This document shows positions 1-6,854 of a stretch of DNA of 9,798 nucleotides, piece by piece. The notes below the pieces were generated by a model, which worked only from the letters and a program-made list of their open reading frames with translations, did not search any database and was not told the origin of the DNA. The stretch's first letter is position 1; each line of letters opens with the position of its first letter. Source of the DNA: Ramlibacter sp. (lineage in GTDB: Bacteria > Pseudomonadota > Gammaproteobacteria > Burkholderiales > Burkholderiaceae_C); the NCBI GenBank assembly GCA_028292185.1, contig JAQGMT010000140.1, forward strand, positions 1-9,798, in the 5' to 3' direction. Made by a program: the position numbers and the translations under genes.

Positions 1-1238
1 GCCAGCAACGCTTCCACCGCTTGCTGCAATGGCTCCAGGAAAGCGGCGAAGCCCGGCGCGTCGGCGGCTTCCCAGGCCAGGCTGCGCTCGGTCATCTGAT
101 CGAGCAGCCGCCGCGCGGGATGTTTGCGATCGCTGAAAAAACGGGGGTCGGCCAGCGCCAGGCGCAGCAAGGCAGGCTCGAGGTCGCGCACGGTCTGCTG
201 CACCGGCGGCAGCAGGCGCGTGTCGCTGGCAATGTTCTCCACCATCAGCTTCACGACTTCGAGTCCCAGCGCCTGGCCGGCGGTGGGAGCGAGATGCGGC
301 GCCTCCAGCGTGGCGCCCGCCGGGCTTGCCTCCGATGGCTTGTCGCGGCGCTGCTTGAGCCGCGCCATCACCTTGTCCACCTGCTTCATTTCCTGCAGCA
401 CTTCGAATGCGGCCGGCATCGTGGGGGAGAACTCGGGCGCTCGCTCGGAGGCCGCCGGAGTGTCGGGCGGATCGGGCTGGTCGAATTCGCCGGCGAGCAG
501 GCGCCGCAATTCGCTCAGGGTCAGGAGGCTTGCCTGCGTCGCCGCCGGCGTGTCGCCGGATGGCCCGCGAGGCGTTTCGGTCTCGGCATTGGACACGACC
601 TTGAAGCGGGCTTCGACCAGCCCTTGCGAGCGCAGCATGGTGCACAAGTCGCGATACACGAGCGCCAGTTCCGGACCGAGCGCTTCGCCCATGTGCTGCA
701 TCCAGCGCGTGCGCACCGACGGCGGCACCGGGCTTTGCAGCGTCACCGTGCGCAGGCTGCGCACGTAGGTTTCGGGACGCAAGGGGTTGCGCTCGCTCTG
801 CACGTTCTTCAATCCCTGCACGGCACAGATCAGGGCGGTGAGCTCCGTCAATTCGGCTTCGACCTGCGACATGACGGCCTGCTGCGTGCGCAGCAGCTCC
901 ACGCTCTCGTGCATCTGGTCCTCGCCCATCAGCTCCAGCGAGTCGAACGTCAGCGCCCCGGATTTGCGCGGTGCGCCGCCGATCGCCTGGGCGAATTCGG
1001 CCAGCAGCGCCTGCGGATAGGCTTCGCACAAGGCACCTTCGTGCTTGACCAGGGTGCGCCAGGTTTCCGTCAGCAGCTTGCGCTCGCGATCGTCGAACGC
1101 CGCGAGCGCGCGCCGCGGCAAGGATTCGCCGGCCCGCGCCACCAGGCGCTGCATCAGCGTGCGCCCCTGTGCCGCGGCCTCTTTCATGCAGGCCCGATAC
1201 AGAGCCTGATAGGAGATGTTCTGAGGGGCCGTGGACAT
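1..1238 (-). CDS. DUF1631 family protein, copy 1 (partial, C-terminus beyond window)
   Basis: The reading frame is open from an ATG at 1236-1238 to the left edge of the window, giving 412 visible codons. The protein begins MSTAPQNISYQALYRACMKE and looks soluble and mostly helical, with no signal peptide or membrane segment. It matches the complete protein at 4501-6708 block by block: a NPLRPE motif (NPLRPD there), an LSELRRLLAGEFD block, an LQEMKQVD block, an LGLEVVKLMVENIASDTRLLP block, and RFFSDRKHPARRLLDQ near the visible end. These blocks in this order mark the DUF1631 family, whose biochemical role is unknown; some database entries carry a doubtful 'thymidine phosphorylase' name. An AGAG stretch about 9 nt upstream of the ATG is a plausible ribosome binding site. 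The missing part should be roughly 300 residues if the length resembles copy 2. The gene is divergent from yidB. Family assignment is firm; function is not known. Confidence 0.88.
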   Translation of the reverse strand, partial: MSTAPQNISYQALYRACMKEAAAQGRTLMQRLVARAGESLPRRALAAFDDRERKLLTETWRTLVKHEGALCEAYPQALLAEFAQAIGGAPRKSGALTFDSLELMGEDQMHESVELLRTQQAVMSQVEAELTELTALICAVQGLKNVQSERNPLRPETYVRSLRTVTLQSPVPPSVRTRWMQHMGEALGPELALVYRDLCTMLRSQGLVEARFKVVSNAETETPRGPSGDTPAATQASLLTLSELRRLLAGEFDQPDPPDTPAASERAPEFSPTMPAAFEVLQEMKQVDKVMARLKQRRDKPSEASPAGATLEAPHLAPTAGQALGLEVVKLMVENIASDTRLLPPVQQTVRDLEPALLRLALADPRFFSDRKHPARRLLDQMTERSLAWEAADAPGFAAFLEPLQQAVEALL

Positions 1239-1240
1239 GG

Positions 1241-1342
1241 TTGGCTCTCTGGTTGGCGGGCGACCGCGAAGGCCAAAAGCGCGAGGACCTTGGCGCGCCC
1301 GCCTACGAACTGCTGTGGCAGCGCAAGTTTAAGCTGGCCTGA
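1241..1342 (+). other. Coding-like stretch, possible C-terminal gene remnant or very small ORF
   Basis: In the plus frame ending with TGA at 1340-1342, the 34 codons from 1241 read like real protein: most third positions are G or C, and the end is APAYELLWQRKFKLA followed by stop. The frame has no ATG; TTG codons at 1241 and 1253 are the only possible starts, and neither has a clear ribosome binding site. Upstream the frame continues into the antisense of the DUF1631 gene without obvious protein character. It could be the 3' tail of a gene whose 5' part was lost when the DUF1631 gene came to lie here, a tiny gene, or chance in a GC-rich divergent spacer. I do not recognise the family. Confidence 0.25.
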
Positions 1343-1366
1343 TCATCCATCAAACCGGAGCAAGCC

Positions 1367-1942
1367 ATGGCAAACCCTTTGTTGGGCCAGATCTTGGGCA
1401 GCGTCTTCGCCAACACCATCGGTGCGCGCGCGCGCAGCGGACCCGCCGCGACGAATTCCGGAGCCTCCGGCGGCGGGCTCGGGGATTTGTTGGGCGGCAT
1501 GTTGGGGCGGGGCAACGCATCGCTCGGCTCCGGGCGCGGCGGTTCCGCTTTCGGCGGCCGCGGCGCGCTGGTGGCGATGCTGCTGCCTTTCGCGATGCAG
1601 TGGGTCCAGCGCAACGGAGGTCTGGGCGAGGTGCTCAAGCGCTTTCAGCAAAAGGGCTACGGCGATCACGCGAATTCCTGGGTCTCCACCGGGCCGAACC
1701 GGATGCTGGACTCCCAAGCGGTGCACGAGGTCGTGGGTCAGGACGAACTTGCGCGCCTGTCGCAACAACTCGGCGTGCCGCAGGAGGAAGTGGCCGGCGG
1801 GTTTGGGGAGATCCTGCCCGAGATGGTCGATCAGCTGACGCCGGATGGCCACGTCACGCCTGAAGCCGACCAAGCCCTGGATGCCGGCCAATCGGAATTA
1901 AACCGGGAACTCAGCCAGCTCACCACCGACGCGGGAATGTAA
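1367..1942 (+). CDS. YidB family protein (DUF937), 191 aa
   Basis: The start ATG is preceded by GGAG at 1357-1360 with a 6-nt gap, a good ribosome binding site. The N-terminal part (about residues 1-68) is low-complexity, rich in Gly, Ala, Ser and Arg, with the repeated hydrophobic pattern LLGQILGSVF and LGDLLGGMLG typical of the family. The conserved part follows: a short hydrophobic helix (ALVAMLLPFAMQWV, about 67-80), GGLGEVLKRFQQKGYGDHANSWVSTG (about 84-109, the family's aggregation-like glycine/aromatic block), then QLGVPQEEVAGGFGEILPEMVDQLTPDG (about 134-161). This order is the DUF937/YidB signature. The family is widespread in proteobacteria and its molecular role is not established. 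It stands alone: divergent from the DUF1631 gene on its left and convergent with ettA on its right. It is slightly longer than short family members because of the Gly-rich N-terminal region. Confidence 0.88.
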   Translation: MANPLLGQILGSVFANTIGARARSGPAATNSGASGGGLGDLLGGMLGRGNASLGSGRGGSAFGGRGALVAMLLPFAMQWVQRNGGLGEVLKRFQQKGYGDHANSWVSTGPNRMLDSQAVHEVVGQDELARLSQQLGVPQEEVAGGFGEILPEMVDQLTPDGHVTPEADQALDAGQSELNRELSQLTTDAGM

Positions 1943-1981
1943 TAGGTGGCCGCCGCAGGCCGGCCGCCCCGCGCAAGATCA

Positions 1982-2042
1982 GCGGCCGCTCTGCGGTCCG
2001 CTTGGATCGCGCGCACTTGAGGACGCGACGAAAGTCGCCGTC
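1982..2042. other. Convergent spacer with two hairpins (yidB/ettA)
   Basis: The spacer between yidB and ettA holds two inverted repeats. The first pairs 1982-1989 (GCGGCCGC) with 1993-2001 (GCGGTCCGC), with one bulged T and a 3-nt loop. The second is GACGCGAC, loop GAAA, GTCG-C-CGTC (2022-2042), an 8-bp stem with one bulged C closed on the plus strand by a GNRA tetraloop; its right arm enters the ettA stop codon. Neither is followed by a T-run on either strand, so they are not classical intrinsic terminators. They may still protect or define the 3' ends of the two convergent transcripts. Confidence 0.35.
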
Positions 2043-3702
2043 ACTTGAGCGCCTTGAAGCGCATGCGCTTGGGCTTGGCGCCCTCTTCACCGAGGCGCCG
2101 CCGCTTGTCCGCTTCGTATTCCTGGTAGTTGCCGTCGAAGAAGGTCCATTGGCTGTCGCCTTCGGCTGCCAGGATGTGCGTGGCAATGCGATCGAGGAAC
2201 CAGCGGTCGTGGCTGATCACCATCACGCTGCCGGCGAATTCGAGCAGCGCGTCTTCCAATGCGCGCAGCGTTTCCACGTCCAGGTCGTTGGACGGCTCGT
2301 CCAGCAGCAGCACGTTGCCGCCGGCGATCAGCGTTTTTGCCAGATGCAGCCGTCCGCGTTCGCCGCCGGATAGCGTGCCGACACGCTTTTGCTGGTCGCC
2401 GCCATTGAAGTTGAAGCGCCCCGCATAAGCGCGGCTGGCCATCTGGAACTTGCCGACGTTCAGGATATCGAGGCCGCCGGAAATGTCCTCCCACACCGTC
2501 TTCTGATTTTCCAGTTCGTCGCGATGCTGGTCGACGAAGGCCATCTTCACCGTGGAGCCGACCACCACCTGGCCGCTGTCCGGTTGCTCCTTGCCGCCGA
2601 TCATCTTGAACAGCGTCGACTTGCCGGCGCCGTTCGGGCCGATGATGCCGACGATGGCGCCCGGCGGAATCGTGAAACTGAGGTTGTCGATCAGCAGCCG
2701 ATCGCCGAAGGATTTGCTGACGTTGTGGAATTCGATCACCTGCTGGCCGAGGCGGTCGGCCACGGGGATGAAAATCTCCTGCGTCTCGTTGCGCTTCTGG
2801 TATTCGACGTCGCTCAATTCCTCGAAGCGGGCCAGCCGCGATTTGCTCTTGGCCTGGCGCGCCTTGGGGTTCTGGCGCGACCACTCCAGTTCCTTTTTCA
2901 GCGCCTTGGCATGGGCCTCCTCGCCTTTTTGCTCCTGGGCCAGGCGGTCACCCTTTTGTTCGAGCCAGGTGCTGTAGTTGCCCTTCCACGGAATACCGTT
3001 GCCGCGGTCAAGCTCCAGGATCCATTCGGCCGCGTTGTCCAGGAAATAGCGGTCGTGGGTGATGGCCACCACCGTGCCGGGAAAGCGCGTGAGAAAAACT
3101 TCCAGCCATTCGACGCTTTCGGCGTCCAGGTGGTTGGTGGGCTCGTCCAGCAGCAGCATGTCGGGCTTGGACAGCAGCAGGCGGCACAGCGCGACACGCC
3201 GCTTCTCGCCGCCCGAAAGCACGCCGATCATCGCGTCCCAGGGCGGCAGGCGCAAAGCGTCGGCGGCGATTTCAAGCTGGTGCTCGGAGTCGGTGCCGGC
3301 GGTGGCGATGATCGCCTCGAGGCGCGCCTGTTCCGCGGCGAGCGCATCGAAGTCCGCATCGGGCTCGGCATACGCGGCGTAGACCTCTTCGAGCTTGGCT
3401 TTGGCGGCGAACACCTCGCCCATCGCCTCCTCCACGCTCTGGCGCACTGTGTGATCGGGATTGAGCTTGGGCTCCTGCGGCAGGTAGCCGATGTCCAGGC
3501 CGGGCATCGGCGTGGCTTCGCCTTCGTATTCCTTGTCGACGCCGGCCATGATCTTGAGCAGCGTGGACTTGCCGGAACCGTTCAGGCCCAGCATGCCGAT
3601 CTTGGCGCCGGGGAAAAACGAAAGTGAGATGTCCTTGAGGATGTGTCGCTTCGGCGGAACGATCTTGCCGACGCGGTTCATCGTGTAAACGTACTGGGCC
3701 AT
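2041..3702 (-). CDS. ettA: Energy-dependent translational throttle protein EttA (ABC-F ATPase)
   Basis: This 553-aa protein is nearly the same length as Escherichia coli EttA and follows it closely throughout. It has two ABC ATPase domains and no membrane segment. Domain 1: Walker A GLNGSGKST (39-47), signature LSGGE (162-166), Walker B LLLDEPTNHLD with catalytic Glu187, switch His216. The linker (about 240-310), including WLEQK, a basic helix and RLARFEEL, is the EttA-type P-site tRNA interaction region and arm context. Domain 2: GPNGAGKST (355-363), LSGGE (444-448), LLLDEPSNDLD with Glu469, switch His498. The usual TNDLD is SNDLD here, a conservative change. EttA binds the ribosomal E site and gates entry into elongation according to ATP/ADP ratio (known for the family). 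I chose ATG 3702 because the product then starts MAQYVYTMNRVGK like known EttA; a TTG four codons upstream (3712-3714) is in frame but unnecessary. A weak GAAAAG lies before the ATG. Confidence 0.97.
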   Translation of the reverse strand: MAQYVYTMNRVGKIVPPKRHILKDISLSFFPGAKIGMLGLNGSGKSTLLKIMAGVDKEYEGEATPMPGLDIGYLPQEPKLNPDHTVRQSVEEAMGEVFAAKAKLEEVYAAYAEPDADFDALAAEQARLEAIIATAGTDSEHQLEIAADALRLPPWDAMIGVLSGGEKRRVALCRLLLSKPDMLLLDEPTNHLDAESVEWLEVFLTRFPGTVVAITHDRYFLDNAAEWILELDRGNGIPWKGNYSTWLEQKGDRLAQEQKGEEAHAKALKKELEWSRQNPKARQAKSKSRLARFEELSDVEYQKRNETQEIFIPVADRLGQQVIEFHNVSKSFGDRLLIDNLSFTIPPGAIVGIIGPNGAGKSTLFKMIGGKEQPDSGQVVVGSTVKMAFVDQHRDELENQKTVWEDISGGLDILNVGKFQMASRAYAGRFNFNGGDQQKRVGTLSGGERGRLHLAKTLIAGGNVLLLDEPSNDLDVETLRALEDALLEFAGSVMVISHDRWFLDRIATHILAAEGDSQWTFFDGNYQEYEADKRRRLGEEGAKPKRMRFKALK

Positions 3703-3737
3703 GGGTCTTTTCAATGGATTGCGATTGCTAAGGCACG

Positions 3738-3743
3738 ATTATC
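3738..3743 (-). promoter_or_regulatory. Candidate -10 element for ettA
   Basis: Read on the minus strand, GATAAT stands here, one mismatch from TATAAT. It would put transcription start near 3731 and give a short leader of about 30 nt before ettA. No good -35 is seen 16-18 nt upstream; the region is G-rich instead. A C-rich/G-rich inverted repeat (CGGGC at 3753-3757 with GCCCG at 3763-3767, and CCCC at 3743-3746 with GGGG at 3771-3774) lies just upstream of the element, in the region shared with the divergent ABM gene. Confidence 0.35.
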
Positions 3744-3817
3744 CCCGTCCCCCGGGCCTTGCGCCCGTGAGGGGCCTGCTCAGCAGCGCCGGCGCCGAAG
3801 GGATGCGATCATTGGCC

Positions 3818-4504
3818 ATGTTTTCAGTCATGTTCGAAGTTCATCCCCGGGCGGGCCGGTTCGACGACTACCTGGCCCTGGCCGGGCGGCTCAAACCCAT
3901 CTTGGAGCGGATCGACGGCTTCGTGGACAACGAGCGCTTCGAAAGCCTGGCGCGGCCCGGCTGGCTGCTTTCGCATTCCACCTGGCGCGACGAAAAATCC
4001 GTCGTGCGCTGGCGCACGGAAGGCGAACACCACGGTGTGCAGGAACAAGGCCGTGCCGAAATATTCGAGGACTACCGGCTGCGCGTCGGCGAGATCGTCG
4101 CCGACAGCGCGCCTCCTGCAGGAATGAAGCTGGTGGAGCAGCGGCTCGACGAAACGGAGACCGGCGCGGCCAAGCTGGCTACCTTGACCGAGATCGTGAC
4201 ATCGCAGGCGCAGGCTTCGGCCAACGGCGCCGGCTTGTCGGCGGCTGCCGCGGGGCTGGATCTCTCGCACCCCGACCTGGTGGAGTACGAGATCTTCAGG
4301 AGCATTTACCGGCCGGGGAAATTCGCGTTGCTGGCAGGATGGAAATCCGCCGCTGCCGGGCTGGCGTGGCGGCCGCGCGCCGGCGACGCAAGCTTCGAAC
4401 TGCGTCATCGCGCGATCCGGGTGGTGCGCCACTACGGCATGTTCGACCGGCGCGAATCTCCGCAATTCCATGCGCCGGCGAGCCGGCGGAACCAGCCCGC
4501 CTAA
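3818..4504 (+). CDS. Antibiotic biosynthesis monooxygenase (ABM)-fold protein, 228 aa
   Basis: The first ~95 residues read as one ABM (dimeric alpha-beta barrel) domain: MFSVMFEVHP opens a beta strand, RFDDYLALAGRLKPILE an amphipathic helix, IDGFVDNERFESLARPGWLLSHSTWRDEKSVVRWR the strand-turn-strand part, and HHGVQEQGRAEIFEDYRLRVGEI the second helix and last strand. The second half (about 153-218: LVEYEIFRSIYRPGKFALLAGWKS, then HRAIRVVRHYGMFDR) looks like a weaker second copy of the same fold, separated by an Ala/Gly-rich linker. ABM proteins include small monooxygenases and haem-degrading enzymes, but many have no known reaction; no catalytic residue can be assigned here. Start: ATG 3818 gives MFSVMFEVHP as in relatives I recall; ATG 3803 (MRSLAMFSV) and ATG 3830 are alternatives, and the GAAGGG at 3797-3802 fits 3818 only loosely. 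It is divergent from ettA, and its TAA overlaps the stop of the convergent DUF1631 gene. Confidence 0.82.
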   Translation: MFSVMFEVHPRAGRFDDYLALAGRLKPILERIDGFVDNERFESLARPGWLLSHSTWRDEKSVVRWRTEGEHHGVQEQGRAEIFEDYRLRVGEIVADSAPPAGMKLVEQRLDETETGAAKLATLTEIVTSQAQASANGAGLSAAAAGLDLSHPDLVEYEIFRSIYRPGKFALLAGWKSAAAGLAWRPRAGDASFELRHRAIRVVRHYGMFDRRESPQFHAPASRRNQPA

Positions 4505-6708
4505 GGCTTGCCGTCCAGGCTGTTCCTCAACGCGGCCTGCGCCACCTGGTCGAGCGCCTCGTCCACCACGTTGCGCTCGGCCACCACCTTGATCAGGCCC
4601 TGGGCGCGCAATCGATCCAGCGTGCGGCGCGACATCGAATGGGCGGAGCCGCCCAGCGACGTGAACATGAACAGCGTCGCGTGCGGGCTGGCCCAGGTGA
4701 GTTGGGCCCGGATCCATTCATCCTTGACCATGAGCTCGACCCACGAGCCGGTCTTCATGTCGCCGGCGCGCGCAGGCGCGCTGGGTTCTTCCTGCATCGC
4801 GTCGGGGCTGGCCGCTTGCTGCGGCGCCAAGGCGTCGCTGTCGACGTAGCCGGATTCCTGGGCTTCGCGGCTGTCCAGCCAAAGCTCGGCGGCGTCGACG
4901 GCGCTGTCGCTGAATTCCGAATGCTGCGCCTCGACTTCGTCGGCCGCGGCCTTGCTGATCGCGTCGCGCCCTTCGTGCACGGCAGCCCGATGGATGGTGA
5001 TGAGGTTGTTGAAGAAGCGCGCGGTGAGTTCCGGCGGGTATTCGATGCGGTCCAGGCCTTCGCGCAGTTTGGCCAGCAGGCTGGGAATCATCTGCACCAG
5101 GCGGCGGGCGCGGCCGCGTGTGGCAGTGCTCTTCTGCACGCTCCACACCAGGTCGTCCACCATTTCCCGATAGCCGTACGGGTCGTCCGAGCCATCGACG
5201 CAACTGAGCTGTGCCTCGGCCACCACCTGGGCCCACGAGTTCTTCAGGAAATCGCTGACGAAGTCGGCGACTTCCAAGCCCTCGGCTTGAAGGGCGAATT
5301 CAGCGGCGAGTTTCTGGGCCAGCAGGTTGCGCTGCTCTGCGTGCAGCAAGGCCCGCGCGGCGTCTTCGCGACGCTGCAGCAGCACCTGGTCGTGGTCGGT
5401 CCACTGGTCCTGCAGGTGGTCCATCAACTCGCCGAAGGTGTCCGCATCCACCACCTTGCTGCCGAGCCAGCGCACCGAGTCTTCCACGGTCAGGAGAAAG
5501 CGCCGCCAACCGGGATCCTGCTCGTCCGAGAACGCCAGGCTGCGCTGCGTGATGCGGTCGAGGAACTGCCGCGCCGGATGGGTGCGGTCGCTGAAGAAGC
5601 GCGAATCCTGCTCGGCCAGCTTGAGCACCGCCGGCTCCATCGCTTTCAACTGCCGCTTGAAATCGGGCAACAGGCGCTTGTCGGCCGCCAGGTTGTCGAA
5701 CATCAGGCGCACCACTTCTTCGCCCAGTTGCAGGCCCATGCGCGGTGGCGCGGATTCGTTGGCCGCTGGCGGCGCGGGCTGGGCCAGCATATCCACCGGC
5801 GGGGCGGGCGGCGCCGTCGCCTTGGGCCGCTGTTCGAGCTTGTGCACCAGGGCGTCGACCTGCTTCATCTCCTGCAGCATCGCCATCGACGCGGGCATCG
5901 TGTGCAGGAAGTCTTTCACCGGCTTTTGCGCGTCGAAGTCGCCGGCGAGCAGCTTGCGCAGCCGGTCCAGCGTGAGCAGTGTCTTGCTCATGGCGTCGGC
6001 CACCGGTGCGCCGGTGGCCCCGCCGACTTTGTTCAGCCGGCCGCCCAGGGGACCCGCCGGCTCGACGCCGCTGCTGCGCAACCAATCGGACAATTCGCGG
6101 TACAGCTTGCGCAGGTTGGCGCCCATCAATCCGGCCGCCGGGGCAATCAGCGCCTCGCGCACCGTGGCATCCGGCACGTGGACGGACAGGCAGTGCTGCA
6201 AGGCGCGCACGAACACGTCGGGCCGCAAAGGATTGAGGCCGGGCTGGATGGTGCGCCAGCCGAGCAAGGTGCTCATCAGAGCGTCCAGCGCGGGAAGCAC
6301 ATCCTCCACGGCGGTCATCACTTCCTGCTGGGCGCGCGCCACTTCAATGCTCTGGTCCAGCTCGGAGTCCTCGAACAAGCGCAAGTCTTCGAAGCGCAGC
6401 AGTTCCGTATGCACCTGGTCCTTGCCGCCGCCTTCATAGACGAGGCGCGTCAGTTCGTCCCGGTAGCAGGCGGTGACCGCCTCGGCCTTGTCGGACAAAT
6501 GCTGGATGGTCAGCTTGGTGCCGGGCAGCTGGAAGCCGGCGATCCGCCGGGCGTTGGCCGGCATTGCCGCGGCGACCAGGCCCGTGAGGACGTCGCTGAT
6601 CAACAGGTTCGCTTGCTGCAGCAAAGCGACCAGGCAGTCGTTCAGCGACGGCTGGAAAGCGCTGGGGTCGTCGGAGACGCCGAGTCGAAGCTTCAGCAGG
6701 TTGGCCAT
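4501..6708 (-). CDS. DUF1631 family protein, copy 2 (complete, 735 aa)
   Basis: This is a full-length, probably cytoplasmic, helix-rich protein with no signal peptide or membrane segment. Family blocks: NPLRPDVFVRAL (159-170), LRKLLAGDFD (250-259), LQEMKQVDALV (278-288), a Pro/Ala-rich linker (about 298-322), LGEEVVRLMFDNLAADKRLLP (328-348), and RFFSDRTHPARQFLDRITQRS (370-390). The C-terminal ~80 residues (GSWVELMVKDEWIRAQLTWAS, FMFTSLGG, SMSRRTLDRLRAQGLIKVV) look beta-rich and differ in character from the helical body, loosely like a PilZ-type barrel; no RxxxR motif of a c-di-GMP-binding PilZ domain is evident there. I chose ATG 6708 because a candidate -10 lies between it and the in-frame ATG at 6744. 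The frame is open to 7047, but that extension runs antisense into rhlE and is not protein-like. Function is unknown. The TAG stop overlaps the TAA of the convergent ABM gene. Confidence 0.9.
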   Translation of the reverse strand: MANLLKLRLGVSDDPSAFQPSLNDCLVALLQQANLLISDVLTGLVAAAMPANARRIAGFQLPGTKLTIQHLSDKAEAVTACYRDELTRLVYEGGGKDQVHTELLRFEDLRLFEDSELDQSIEVARAQQEVMTAVEDVLPALDALMSTLLGWRTIQPGLNPLRPDVFVRALQHCLSVHVPDATVREALIAPAAGLMGANLRKLYRELSDWLRSSGVEPAGPLGGRLNKVGGATGAPVADAMSKTLLTLDRLRKLLAGDFDAQKPVKDFLHTMPASMAMLQEMKQVDALVHKLEQRPKATAPPAPPVDMLAQPAPPAANESAPPRMGLQLGEEVVRLMFDNLAADKRLLPDFKRQLKAMEPAVLKLAEQDSRFFSDRTHPARQFLDRITQRSLAFSDEQDPGWRRFLLTVEDSVRWLGSKVVDADTFGELMDHLQDQWTDHDQVLLQRREDAARALLHAEQRNLLAQKLAAEFALQAEGLEVADFVSDFLKNSWAQVVAEAQLSCVDGSDDPYGYREMVDDLVWSVQKSTATRGRARRLVQMIPSLLAKLREGLDRIEYPPELTARFFNNLITIHRAAVHEGRDAISKAAADEVEAQHSEFSDSAVDAAELWLDSREAQESGYVDSDALAPQQAASPDAMQEEPSAPARAGDMKTGSWVELMVKDEWIRAQLTWASPHATLFMFTSLGGSAHSMSRRTLDRLRAQGLIKVVAERNVVDEALDQVAQAALRNSLDGKP

Positions 6709-6729
6709 GGAATGTGGGTGAGCGAGCCA

Positions 6730-6735
6730 ATTATC
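6730..6735 (-). promoter_or_regulatory. Candidate -10 element for DUF1631 copy 2
   Basis: On the minus strand this reads GATAAT, the same hexamer as the candidate before ettA. Transcription would start near 6723, leaving about 14 nt before ATG 6708, and would exclude the upstream ATG at 6744. No recognisable -35 accompanies it, and the leader lacks a strong Shine-Dalgarno sequence, so the call rests on the -10 alone. Confidence 0.35.
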
Positions 6736-6763
6736 TGCCGCCATGGTTGAGCTGCGCCAGTGT

Positions 6764-6797
6764 TTTGCCCCGGGAAGCGTCCCGCCCGCGGGGCAAA
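6764..6797. promoter_or_regulatory. Perfect 9-bp dyad between divergent DUF1631 and rhlE promoters (candidate operator)
   Basis: TTTGCCCCG at 6764-6772 is repeated in inverted orientation as CGGGGCAAA at 6789-6797, with a 16-nt spacer. The arms carry T on the outer left and A on the outer right, the opposite of an intrinsic terminator, so termination is unlikely on either strand. The dyad lies roughly 40-75 nt upstream of the inferred DUF1631 start and 58-91 nt upstream of the inferred rhlE start, where a regulator could act on both. A binding protein is inference; the inverted repeat is seen directly. Confidence 0.45.
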
Positions 6798-6842
6798 TGC
6801 GACAGCGGCGCCCCATTTCTGGCGGGAACCTGACCATCGTGA

Positions 6843-6848
6843 GACAAT
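6843..6848 (+). promoter_or_regulatory. Candidate -10 element for rhlE
   Basis: GACAAT (two mismatches from TATAAT) in the context GAGACAATAGGG is the best -10-like hexamer before rhlE. CTGGCG at 6819-6824, 18 nt upstream, is a poor -35. Transcription from about 6855 would give a leader of about 165 nt. Weak evidence, based on sequence appearance only. Confidence 0.28.
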
Positions 6849-6854
6849 AGGGCT

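Noticed and set aside
21..1838. 605-codon plus-strand open frame at the left end
   Set aside because: It is antisense to the DUF1631 gene and then out of frame with yidB; the His/Arg/Gln/Leu-rich composition is a GC-rich shadow, and both real genes carry family motifs.
3743..3774. C/G-rich inverted repeat between ettA and the ABM gene as a terminator
   Set aside because: It lies between divergent genes, where no transcript needs ending, and has no T-run; kept only as a note beside the ettA promoter.
3643..6750. 1035-codon plus-strand open frame
   Set aside because: It runs antisense to the ettA start, out of frame through the ABM gene and antisense to all of DUF1631 copy 2; composition is shadow-like and no domain is recognisable.
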